Shown here: one piece after another, positions 34,504 to 42,816 of the stretch | How the letters are laid out: each line of letters begins with the position of its first letter | Numbering within the stretch: position 1 is the stretch's first letter | DNA from: Pelagibacteraceae bacterium AG-337-G04 | GTDB lineage: Bacteria; Pseudomonadota; Alphaproteobacteria; Pelagibacterales; Pelagibacteraceae | DNA: 64,000 bases | Direction of reading: 5' to 3' | NCBI GenBank assembly: GCA_003282205.1 | Contig: QBZW01000006.1 | Coordinates: forward strand, 44,673 to 108,672 | Made by a program: the position numbers and the translations under genes | Notes under the pieces: model-generated | Databases searched by the model: none | Told to the model about the DNA's origin: nothing | What the model saw: only the letters and a program-made list of their open reading frames with translations

Positions 34504-37029
34504 CTACTCATTTCTAACAAGTGGATAAACTTTTGGGCTTAAATACTTAAAGTTTGTGATGATAATAAGAGCAAGTGTTGTTAAACCTACTCCAATTGTA
34601 ACATATAAAAATATATTTAATTCAAATAACCAGTTAAGTTGAAAGATATTTTCTATGACAAACTTTGATGCTATTACAGCAAAAATAGTTGAAAAAAATA
34701 TAATAGATAAAAAAGAAATTATAAATTCAATAATTGAAGACATTATAATTTCCTTCTTTGAAAAACCTAAGATTTTAAAAACTAGATTTTGAAATATTTT
34801 AATTTTTCCTTGAACAATAATTGCACTTGAAATTACAACTAAACCAATAATAACTGTTACAGCTGATATTATGCTGACTGCTATAAAAACCTTATTTAGA
34901 ACGTCAGTAACTTTTGATAAATAATCTGAAATTTTTATTATCGATACACTTGGAAATTTATCTAAGAAGTTTACTTCATTAAAGTTTTTAATATTTTTAA
35001 ATTTAATCGTAGACAGGTATTCGTGTGGAATATTTTCTGCAAATTGTGGGTTTAGCAACATTGCAAAATTAATACTTAAATCTTGATAATTAACCAATCT
35101 AAAATTTACCACTTCTCCTTCAATTTCTCGTCCATAAATTCTAAGTGTAAATGTATCACCTATATTTACTCCAAAGTCTTTTGCAACTTTACTATCTAGC
35201 GATATTTGTAACTTATTTGGTTGTGAAGTATCCCACCAACTACCTTCTAAAATAGGATTATCTTTTGGAATTGAATTAACCCATGAAACTCTTCTGTCAT
35301 TCATAATTACCCAATAACTATCATTAGTATTAGAAATATATGTATTTGGATCTACTCCATTTATTTTAATGAGACCTGCAGATACCATAGGGACAATTTC
35401 CATGACTGCTTCTTTATCAGACTTATTAATTATTTTTTTAAACAAATCTTTTTGATTATTTTGGATCCCTAAAAAAAAATAGTCAGGTGCAATTTCTGGA
35501 ATTGATTTTGCTATTTCTCTTTTAAAATTAGAGCCTACAAATGCTAGTGTTAACAACAATGTCATTCCTAGTCCAAGTGACATCACAGTTATAGGGGTAA
35601 TACTTTTTGATTGTGTAATATTTTTAATTGCAATTTTTGAAGAAATACCAAGATTAGGTAGATTGTTCCTCAATAATAATATTATAAATCGGGAAACATA
35701 AAAAAAGACTGCTAGACATACAAAAAACGAAGCAAAATATATCAAACTATAATAAGGAATCGAAGACCTAAAAGCAAACAAGCTAATTAAAATAGTAAGC
35801 AGTATCAAACTAAAGCTAATTGATAATTTTGAATATTTAAACTGCAAACTTTGAAAAACATTTCTAAATAAACTAGAAGCTTTAATTTGGTCAATTGAAT
35901 TAACAGTTGGAATTGAAAATATTATAATAACTAACAATCCAACCACAAAAACAATAAATAAATTTGTTAAAGAAAATGATGCCTCAATATTTAATCCAAG
36001 TCCATCTGATATATATTTATCTACAACTGGTACCAAGAAAAAACTTAATCCATAAGCAACTAAAGAAATAAAAATTAAACTAATAAGCAACTGTAAATAA
36101 TAAATAGTTTTAATATTTCCTGAATTAATTCCAATTGCTTTTTGAACAGCAATTGACGAATTCTTTTGATAAATAAATGATAGAAGAGTATTAGCAATTC
36201 CTATTCCAGCAATTAACATAGCACTTATTGAAACTAGTGATAAAAATTGTGAAAAATTATCAATAATTCTTTTTATGCCTCCTGCAGAATTTTCTGGATA
36301 TCGTATTTTTACCTTATCATTATTTTTAAATATTTTTTTAATTTTATTTATTTTTTTGTCTTTGTTTTGGTAATCATCAAATTTAATTTTGTATTCGTAA
36401 TTTAAGAAACTTCCTAATGTATTTAATTCTAGTTTATCTAACGTTTTTTTTCCTGTTAATGCAAAATCACCAAATACGAATGCTCCCCCAATATCTGGAA
36501 GAACTTTTACAACACCAATAACTTTAAATTTTTTGTTTTGAACTTTTACAATATCATTAATTTTAAGGTCTAAATTCTTAAAAATATTTTCATTTACCAT
36601 TATAGTATTATCAATTTCGTTTAATTTTTTTAATGACCCAACCGGTTCAAAAACTACATTTCCATACAAAGGGTAATTTTGATCTATAGCTTTTATTCTA
36701 GTAAATGATGTTTTATTTAGTTTTTTTTCAATAGTTGAAATCATTGTACTGAATTCTACTATTTGAGATACTGTAGAAATTTTTTTAATCTGTTTTATTA
36801 AATTCCTATCTCCTTCTCTGTTGTTATAGTCAATTTCTAAATCTCCTCCTAAAAGAACTTTTGCATTTTTGTTAAGTTCATTTTCTAAACTGTCTTCGAT
36901 GGTTAAGATAGCACTAAGTATAAATAGACTGATCAATAAAGTAATTATAATACTTAAAATTTTTAAGTAACTTCTGATTAAATCACGAAATGCATAATTA
37001 AAATAAAGACTTAAATCATTAATTTTCAC
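34504..37029 (-). CDS. FtsX-like ABC permease (YbbP family)
   Basis: 841 residues with two FtsX repeats: N-terminal helix followed by a large periplasmic domain (about 45-240), three helices (about 245-365), further helices, a second periplasmic domain (about 490-710) and three C-terminal helices. AGIGIANTLLSFIYQKNSSIAVQKAIGI is the typical FtsX cytoplasmic turn. With the ATPase upstream it forms a YbbAP-type complex; with TesA adjacent the order matches the tesA-ybbA-ybbP arrangement of gammaproteobacteria. Probably acts on lipids or hydrophobic compounds in the envelope. Confidence 0.88.
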   Translation of the reverse strand: MKINDLSLYFNYAFRDLIRSYLKILSIIITLLISLFILSAILTIEDSLENELNKNAKVLLGGDLEIDYNNREGDRNLIKQIKKISTVSQIVEFSTMISTIEKKLNKTSFTRIKAIDQNYPLYGNVVFEPVGSLKKLNEIDNTIMVNENIFKNLDLKINDIVKVQNKKFKVIGVVKVLPDIGGAFVFGDFALTGKKTLDKLELNTLGSFLNYEYKIKFDDYQNKDKKINKIKKIFKNNDKVKIRYPENSAGGIKRIIDNFSQFLSLVSISAMLIAGIGIANTLLSFIYQKNSSIAVQKAIGINSGNIKTIYYLQLLISLIFISLVAYGLSFFLVPVVDKYISDGLGLNIEASFSLTNLFIVFVVGLLVIIIFSIPTVNSIDQIKASSLFRNVFQSLQFKYSKLSISFSLILLTILISLFAFRSSIPYYSLIYFASFFVCLAVFFYVSRFIILLLRNNLPNLGISSKIAIKNITQSKSITPITVMSLGLGMTLLLTLAFVGSNFKREIAKSIPEIAPDYFFLGIQNNQKDLFKKIINKSDKEAVMEIVPMVSAGLIKINGVDPNTYISNTNDSYWVIMNDRRVSWVNSIPKDNPILEGSWWDTSQPNKLQISLDSKVAKDFGVNIGDTFTLRIYGREIEGEVVNFRLVNYQDLSINFAMLLNPQFAENIPHEYLSTIKFKNIKNFNEVNFLDKFPSVSIIKISDYLSKVTDVLNKVFIAVSIISAVTVIIGLVVISSAIIVQGKIKIFQNLVFKILGFSKKEIIMSSIIEFIISFLSIIFFSTIFAVIASKFVIENIFQLNWLFELNIFLYVTIGVGLTTLALIIITNFKYLSPKVYPLVRNE

Positions 37030-37690
37030 TGATCACTCCATCTTTTATGGTTATTTTTCTTTTAGTTAAATTAGCTAAATTATTGTCATGGGTGACCATG
37101 ATTAAGCTTGCGTTTTCATCCCTTATGTAATTAAAAAGTAAACTAGAAATATTTTCTGTATTTTCACTATCTAAATTACCAGTTGGCTCATCAGCCAAAA
37201 TAAGCTCTGGTTTCATAACAACAGATCTTGCAATAGCAACTCTCTGTTGTTCACCTCCCGATAGCTGACTAGGTAGATTGTTAAATCTATTGCCCAATCC
37301 AAATCTATCTAAAATTTCTTTTGCCTTCTTTATTGCATGATCAAATTTATTTATTTCTAAAGATAGGCTCACATTTTCTAGTGCGGTGTAATTTGGTATT
37401 AAATAAAATGATTGAAATACTATTCCAATATTTTTTCTTCTAATTTCTGAAATTTCATCTTCAGTCATATTAGATATTTCAGAGTTTTTGAAAAAAATAT
37501 TTCCTGAAGATACTTTTTCAAGACCTCCAATTAACATAATTAAACTTGTTTTGCCTGAACCACTTTCTCCAACTATTGAAATAGTCTCTTTATAGTCTAC
37601 TTCAAAGCTAATATTTTTTAAAATATTTATAGAGTTACTATCTATGGTATAATTTAAACCAACATTAGATAATTTTAAAAGTTTATTCAT
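37019..37690 (-). CDS. ABC transporter ATPase, LolD/YbbA type
   Basis: 223 residues. Walker A GESGSGKTS, Q-loop FQSFYLIP, signature LSGGEQQRVAIARS, Walker B LILADEPTGNLD, and H-loop VTHD. LolD-subfamily features are evident. It overlaps the permease by 11 bp and its start codon overlaps the divergent tesA start within CATG. Confidence 0.92.
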   Translation of the reverse strand: MNKLLKLSNVGLNYTIDSNSINILKNISFEVDYKETISIVGESGSGKTSLIMLIGGLEKVSSGNIFFKNSEISNMTEDEISEIRRKNIGIVFQSFYLIPNYTALENVSLSLEINKFDHAIKKAKEILDRFGLGNRFNNLPSQLSGGEQQRVAIARSVVMKPELILADEPTGNLDSENTENISSLLFNYIRDENASLIMVTHDNNLANLTKRKITIKDGVISEN

Positions 37691-38300
37691 GATTAAAAAA
37701 TTAATAATTAAAATAATTATTTTATTAATACCAGGATTTGTAGCTAAAGCCGATTACAAAGTTGTCTTATTTGGTGATAGTCTAATGGCTGGATATGGTT
37801 TAGATAAAAAATATCATCTATCTTCAGTTCTTCAAGATAGTTTAAACAAAAATGGTTTAAAAGTTAAAGTAATAAATGCAAGTGTATCAGGTGATACATC
37901 TGCAGGTGGTTTAAACAGAATAGAATGGACAATTAGTGAGAAGAATATTGATTTAATTTTAATTGGTCTTGGTGCAAATGATATGTTGCGGGGTATTAGT
38001 CCAAATGAAACCGAAAGTAATTTGGAGAAAACCATAAAAAAGATATTAAACAAAAACATTCAAATAATTTTAGCAGGAATGATAGCACCAGATAGCCATG
38101 GAAAAGATTATAAAAATAAATTTGATAAAATTTATAAAAAACTATCTGACAAATATAATCTTAATTTAATTCCTTTTTTACTTGACGGAGTTGCTTTAAA
38201 TCCTAATCTAAATTTAGATGATGGAATGCACCCCAATGAAAAAGGAGTTGAAATTATTAGTAAAAATATTGAAAAAAAATTACTTAATATCCTAAATTAA
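37689..38300 (+). CDS. tesA: GDSL arylesterase/lysophospholipase, TesA type
   Basis: 203 residues. Short hydrophobic N-terminus (LIIKIIILLIPGFVAKA) acting as signal peptide, then FGDSLMAGYGL with nucleophile Ser, the Gly block ASVSGDTSAGGL, GANDM, and the C-terminal DGMHPNEKG with catalytic Asp and His: all four SGNH blocks. Periplasmic acyl hydrolase. Divergent from and functionally linked to the ABC exporter. Tail overlaps ald by 4 bp. Confidence 0.92.
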   Translation: MIKKLIIKIIILLIPGFVAKADYKVVLFGDSLMAGYGLDKKYHLSSVLQDSLNKNGLKVKVINASVSGDTSAGGLNRIEWTISEKNIDLILIGLGANDMLRGISPNETESNLEKTIKKILNKNIQIILAGMIAPDSHGKDYKNKFDKIYKKLSDKYNLNLIPFLLDGVALNPNLNLDDGMHPNEKGVEIISKNIEKKLLNILN

Positions 38301-39412
38301 TTTAATGCGTCTCTAGCGGTTAAATAATCATATCCAAAAACATCTGCAACTGCTTTATATGTAATTTGTCCTTTGTGAACATTTAAACCTGCTAAAAAAT
38401 TTGGATCTTCTCCTAAAGCTTTTAAGTACCCATCTGTTGCTAACTTAGATAAGAAGGGAAGAATTGCTCTATTTAAAGCAATTGTTGATGTTCTTGGAAC
38501 ACCTCCTGGCATATTAGCTACACAATAATGAACGATATCATCAACAATATATGTTGGTTCGGCAAATGTTGTAGGTTTACTTGTTTCAACACATCCTCCT
38601 TGATCAATTGCTACATCTACAATTACTGATCCTCTTTTCATATTTTTTAACATTTTTTTTGTTACAAGTTTTGGTGCTTCTGCACCTGGTATTAAAACAC
38701 CCCCAACCAACAAATCACATTCTGAAATTAATTTTTCTAAATCAGTTTCATGACTTAATTTTGGTATAATAAGATCACCAAATTTTTTTGATAATTCATT
38801 TAGTCTTTTTTCAGATTTGTCTACTATATGAACTTTTGCTTTCATGCCTGTAGCAATAATTGCTGCATTTTCACCCACAACTCCTCCGCCCAATATGATT
38901 ACATTTCCTGGATCAACACCAGGTGCACCTCCCAATAGAAGGCCTCTTCCTTTTTGGTTTTTTTCAAGGCAATGTGCACCTGCTTGAACTGACATTCTTC
39001 CAGCAACTGCACTCATTGGAGCTAACAAAGGTAATCTACCATTGTTGTCAGTTACAGTTTCATAAGCAATACAAACTGATTTAGAATCTACCAAACCTTT
39101 TGTAAGTTCTTTTGCAGCCGCTAAGTGTAAATATGTAAAAACAATTTGGTTTTCTTTAATCATTTTTACTTCACTTGATTGAGGTTCTTTTACTTTTACA
39201 ATTATTTCAGAGTCATTAAAAATGTCTTCTGCTTTGTCTACAATTTTTGCACCAGCAGATTTATATTGTTCATTATAAAATCCCGCTTCAAAACCACCAT
39301 TATTTTCTACCATTACCTCATTACCGTTTGAAGTTAATATTTTAACACTTTCGGGAGTAAGGCCAATTCTATTTTCTTGAGACTTTATCTCTTTTGGAAC
39401 ACCTATTTTCAT
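38297..39412 (-). CDS. ald: Alanine dehydrogenase
   Basis: 371 residues, exact family length. MKIGVPKEIKSQENRIGLTPE, FTYLHLAA, the dinucleotide loop VIILGGGVVGENAAIIATGM, VDVAIDQGGCVETSKPTT and NMPGGVPRTST are all diagnostic. Oxidatively deaminates alanine to pyruvate and ammonium. It is 9 bp downstream of an omega-amino acid:pyruvate aminotransferase, so it regenerates the pyruvate acceptor in taurine or beta-alanine use. Confidence 0.95.
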   Translation of the reverse strand: MKIGVPKEIKSQENRIGLTPESVKILTSNGNEVMVENNGGFEAGFYNEQYKSAGAKIVDKAEDIFNDSEIIVKVKEPQSSEVKMIKENQIVFTYLHLAAAKELTKGLVDSKSVCIAYETVTDNNGRLPLLAPMSAVAGRMSVQAGAHCLEKNQKGRGLLLGGAPGVDPGNVIILGGGVVGENAAIIATGMKAKVHIVDKSEKRLNELSKKFGDLIIPKLSHETDLEKLISECDLLVGGVLIPGAEAPKLVTKKMLKNMKRGSVIVDVAIDQGGCVETSKPTTFAEPTYIVDDIVHYCVANMPGGVPRTSTIALNRAILPFLSKLATDGYLKALGEDPNFLAGLNVHKGQITYKAVADVFGYDYLTARDALN

Positions 39413-39421
39413 ATAAGTGAA

Positions 39422-40765
39422 TTAGTTTTTTTTGCTTTTTGAGTAATTTGTAATCCCTGTTCTTAATTTGTCTATTATTTCATCGATGTGTTTCTTTTCA
39501 CAAATAAACATTGGCGCAATAATTAAACAATCTCCTGTCGCTTTAAAATTCACTCCAGCATCATAACAATGTTTAAAGCACGTAAATCCTGCAGCTCCTG
39601 GTTTTTTATCCATTTTAATATCAATCCCGCCCATCATTCCATAACCTCTTATATTATCCACAACATCTATATCTTTTAATGACATCAAACCCTCTTGGAA
39701 ATATGGTGCTAAGTTTTTGGCTCTATTAAATATATCCTCTTTTTCAAAGATATCTTGAACAGCTAATCCTGCTGCAACAGAAACAGGTATTCCTGAATAT
39801 GTATAACCATGAAATAATTCTATAGAGCCTTTAGGTGATCCATCCATTACCGTATCATATATTTCTTCTTTACATGCAACTGCACCCAAAGGACTTATTC
39901 CATTTGTCGTAGCTTTTGCCATGGTTATAATATCTGGAGTAACTCCGTATTCTTGTGATGCAAATGGAGAACCCGTTCTGCCCCATCCAGTAATAACTTC
40001 ATCAAAGATTAAAAGTATGCCATGCTTATTACAAATTTCTCTAAGTTTTTGCAAATATCCTTTTGGCGGAACAAGAGTTCCTGTAGATCCTGCTATTGGT
40101 TCAACAATACACGCTGCAATATTTTCTGATCCAAAGTTTGTACAAATTCTCTCTAGATCTTCTGCAATTTCAGCTCCTGTTTCAGGTTGACCTGATACAA
40201 ACTTATGTTCTGGTAAGTGTGTGTGTCTCATATGAACAACACCTGGCATCAAAACACTTGCAAAAGTTTTAACATTATTAATCATGCCTCCTACTGATGT
40301 CGCTCCAATATTCATTCCATGGTAAGCTCTTTCTCTGCCTACAAATCTAAATCTTTCTCCTTCACCTCTAGCTTTATGATAAGCTACTGAAATTTTAATT
40401 GCTGTTTCAACTGCAGTTGAACCACAGATAGTATAAAAAATTCTATTTAAATTTCCTGGAGTATGTTTTGAAATTCTTGTTGCTAATTCAAATGATCCAC
40501 CAAAGCCTTGTTGAAATGGTTGAGCATAGTCAACTGTTCTTAGTTGTTTGGTAATTGCTTCAATTATTTCCTCTCTACCATGACCCAATGGATTACAAAA
40601 TAATCCAGAACTTGCATCGATTTGTGTCTTACCTTGATGATTTTTTAAATAAACGCCTTTTGCCTCAACAATTAATCTGGGGTTTGCTTTAAAATCTCTG
40701 TTGGATGAAAATGGCATCCAATGTTCATTTAAAGAATTTGGTATTTGTGGTTTTTCTGAACTCAT
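39422..40765 (-). CDS. Omega-amino acid:pyruvate aminotransferase, candidate taurine aminotransferase
   Basis: 447-residue class III PLP aminotransferase. EHWMPFSSNRDFKANPRLI, GLFCNPLGHGREEI, FYTICGSTAVETAIKIS, ERAYHGMNIG, VEPIAGSTG, LIFDEVITGWGRTG and the PLP-lysine region ITMAKATTNGISPLGAV. The sequence looks closer to beta-alanine/omega-amino acid:pyruvate enzymes (BauA type) than to the classical Tpa. Co-transcription with ald and divergence from a TauABC-like system make taurine plus pyruvate to sulfoacetaldehyde plus alanine the likely reaction, with Xsc at 11 kb as the next step. Confidence 0.88.
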   Translation of the reverse strand: MSSEKPQIPNSLNEHWMPFSSNRDFKANPRLIVEAKGVYLKNHQGKTQIDASSGLFCNPLGHGREEIIEAITKQLRTVDYAQPFQQGFGGSFELATRISKHTPGNLNRIFYTICGSTAVETAIKISVAYHKARGEGERFRFVGRERAYHGMNIGATSVGGMINNVKTFASVLMPGVVHMRHTHLPEHKFVSGQPETGAEIAEDLERICTNFGSENIAACIVEPIAGSTGTLVPPKGYLQKLREICNKHGILLIFDEVITGWGRTGSPFASQEYGVTPDIITMAKATTNGISPLGAVACKEEIYDTVMDGSPKGSIELFHGYTYSGIPVSVAAGLAVQDIFEKEDIFNRAKNLAPYFQEGLMSLKDIDVVDNIRGYGMMGGIDIKMDKKPGAAGFTCFKHCYDAGVNFKATGDCLIIAPMFICEKKHIDEIIDKLRTGITNYSKSKKN

Positions 40766-40852
40766 AAAAAATTTATTTAGCGTTATTATTACCCTTTCAT
40801 AGACTAAAATAAAAAAATAGAAAATAATTTCTGCGCATTATAAGTATGTCAT

Positions 40853-40911
40853 TAGGTGATATTAAATACAACTAAAAGTTGAACCTATTTTAGACATCTT
40901 CAAATCACCTA
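40853..40911. promoter_or_regulatory. Inverted repeat between the aminotransferase and tauA, possible operator
   Basis: TAGGTGAT at 40853-40860 and its exact complement ATCACCTA at 40904-40911, 43 bases apart, in the 230-bp divergent control region. Could be two half-sites for a regulator shared by both transcripts, or a long-range hairpin. No T-run follows. Confidence 0.35.
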
Positions 40912-40995
40912 TGATAAATGTGCTTACAAAATACGTTTACATACATCTAAAATTAAACTTAAATAAGGTTAATTAAATTTAATTAAGGAGATAAA

Positions 40996-41937
40996 ATGAA
41001 GAAACTAATTAGCTTTATTTTAGGAAGTTTATTCGCTCTTAACTTATCAATTTCAGTTGCAAATGCTGCAGCAAATGAAGTAAGAGTTGCATACTTTCTA
41101 GAATGGCCAAGTCCAAATTTAGAGGACATGCAAAAAAAGAATTTTGCTAAAGCTCTAGGAGTTCCAGTAAAATGGACTAACTTCACTAATGGTGGAGCTA
41201 TGACTGATGCAATGCTGGCAGGAGATATTGATATTTCATATTCTCAGGGTTTAGTGCCTTTTATTAATGCTGTAAAATCTAATGCACCTATCAAATTAGT
41301 TGATATTGCAATGGAATATGGAATGGGTGGTACTACTTGTGTTACATCAAACGCATCTGGAATTACAAAAGCAAATGGTTCTGAGCTAGAAGGTAAAAAA
41401 GTTGCTGTTCCACTTGGAACTATGGCTGAGTATGTATTTGATGAAAGTATGAAAGTTGTTGGAGCTGATAGAAGTAAAATGGATATAATTCAAATGGACC
41501 CTGAAGAAGGTGCTGCTGCATTAGTAAGTGGTGATGTTGTAATGGCATGTTTATTTGGTGGAAATTCTATCAAAGCTGCAGTTGCAGTTGGTTCTAGACT
41601 TTTGACAGTACAAGAAGCAAGAGATGCGGGTATCTTAGGTATAGATATTACATCTGTAACTGACAAATTTATGAAAGAAAATCCAGGTATGCTCAGAACT
41701 TTTATAGAAGTAACTCATGAAGCAAATGACAGATATAGAGCCGGTAAAAGCGATATGAATTCAATGTCTAAAGCTTCTGAAATGAAAGTTGCAGATATGA
41801 AAGAAACTTTAAGTGGATTTAAATTTCTTACTCCAGAAGAGACTAAACAGTCAATGGAAAGCGGTAATCTTGATGGATTCTTAAAAGGTATGGGAACTCC
41901 AGGCGGTGCCGTTGATACTAGTTTTTTACCTTTATAA
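40996..41937 (+). CDS. tauA: Taurine-type ABC transporter substrate-binding protein
   Basis: 313 residues; signal peptide ending at VANAA. NrtA/SsuA/TauA fold: VRVAYFLEWPSPN, FTNGGAMTDAMLAGDIDISYSQGLVPFINAV, GKKVAVPLGTMAEYVFDESM and GAAALVSGDVVMACLFGG. A clear AAGGAG site precedes ATG. Linked to TauB/TauC-like genes, with an aminotransferase and ald opposite. Taurine is the best-supported ligand; other sulfonates or beta-alanine-like molecules possible. Confidence 0.87.
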   Translation: MKKLISFILGSLFALNLSISVANAAANEVRVAYFLEWPSPNLEDMQKKNFAKALGVPVKWTNFTNGGAMTDAMLAGDIDISYSQGLVPFINAVKSNAPIKLVDIAMEYGMGGTTCVTSNASGITKANGSELEGKKVAVPLGTMAEYVFDESMKVVGADRSKMDIIQMDPEEGAAALVSGDVVMACLFGGNSIKAAVAVGSRLLTVQEARDAGILGIDITSVTDKFMKENPGMLRTFIEVTHEANDRYRAGKSDMNSMSKASEMKVADMKETLSGFKFLTPEETKQSMESGNLDGFLKGMGTPGGAVDTSFLPL

Positions 41938-41960
41938 TATTAAAGAGTAAAACAAATTTA

Positions 41961-41993
41961 ATAGGCGCTAATTATTTAGCGCCTATTTTTTTT
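41961..41993 (+). terminator. Intrinsic terminator between tauA and tauB
   Basis: An 11-bp perfect stem ATAGGCGCTAA / TTAGCGCCTAT with a 4-base loop (41961-41986) followed by eight T. It lies 23 bp after the tauA stop and 26 bp before tauB. Read-through would give less ATPase and permease than binding protein. Confidence 0.9.
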
Positions 41994-42018
41994 AACATAA
42001 GTTTTATATAAAGTTTCT

Positions 42019-42816
42019 ATGAGTGACTTAGTTTCCAAAGATCTAAATATGATTTTTAAAACTCCCAAAGGAGAAACTGTTCACGCATTAAAAGATGTAA
42101 ATTTTACTTTAAAAAAAGGAGAACTTCTTACTGTTCTTGGTCCCTCAGGATGTGGGAAAACTACCCTTTTAAATATTGCTGCCGGATTTTTGAGACCTAC
42201 TTCAGGTTCTATTGTTTTAGCTGGTAATGAAATTAATGGTCCTGGCGTTGAAAGAGGAATGGTTTTTCAACAAGGAGCTTTATTTGAGTGGCTAACTGTT
42301 GCTGAGAATGTTGACTTTGGACTTAGAATGAAAAAAGAAGATCCAATAAAAACTGCAAAAAAAGTTAATGAATGGTTAGAAATTGTCGGTTTAAAAGGAT
42401 TTGGTAATACTCCTACCTATCAATTATCAGGAGGAATGCAACAGAGAGTGGCTCTTGCTAGATGTCTTATTAATGATCCAGATTTAATATTGATGGACGA
42501 ACCTTTAGGTGCACTTGATGCGTTAACTAGAGAAAAGATGCAATCTTTAGTTCTTAAAATTTGGAAAGAGACGGGAAAAACTATTATCTTAATTACTCAC
42601 TCAGTTGAAGAAGCATTGTTACTTGGTGAAAGGCTTTATGTAATGGCACCAAGACCAGGAAGAATACATAAAGAATACAATCTACCTTTTGCAGAAATGG
42701 GTTTAAAGGAAGATTTAAGAGAAATAAAAAAAAATAAAGATTTTTCATCTAAGCGTGAAGAAATTTTATCCATGATTTGGAATATGGAAGAAGAAATTAT
42801 GGGAAAAGAAAATTAA
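42019..42816 (+). CDS. tauB: Taurine-type ABC transporter ATPase
   Basis: 265 residues. Walker A GPSGCGKTT, Q-loop FQQGALFEWLTVAENV typical of the nitrate/sulfonate/taurine subfamily, signature LSGGMQQRVALAR, Walker B LILMDEPLGALD, and ITHSVEEALLLGERLYVMAPRPGRI. The start immediately follows a terminator, so a share of transcripts is attenuated. Its stop abuts the permease start. Confidence 0.9.
   Translation: MSDLVSKDLNMIFKTPKGETVHALKDVNFTLKKGELLTVLGPSGCGKTTLLNIAAGFLRPTSGSIVLAGNEINGPGVERGMVFQQGALFEWLTVAENVDFGLRMKKEDPIKTAKKVNEWLEIVGLKGFGNTPTYQLSGGMQQRVALARCLINDPDLILMDEPLGALDALTREKMQSLVLKIWKETGKTIILITHSVEEALLLGERLYVMAPRPGRIHKEYNLPFAEMGLKEDLREIKKNKDFSSKREEILSMIWNMEEEIMGKEN

Noticed and set aside
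39422..40765. Firm assignment as taurine:pyruvate aminotransferase (tpa)
   Set aside because: The sequence looks like the broader omega-amino acid:pyruvate group; taurine use is supported only by the neighbours.
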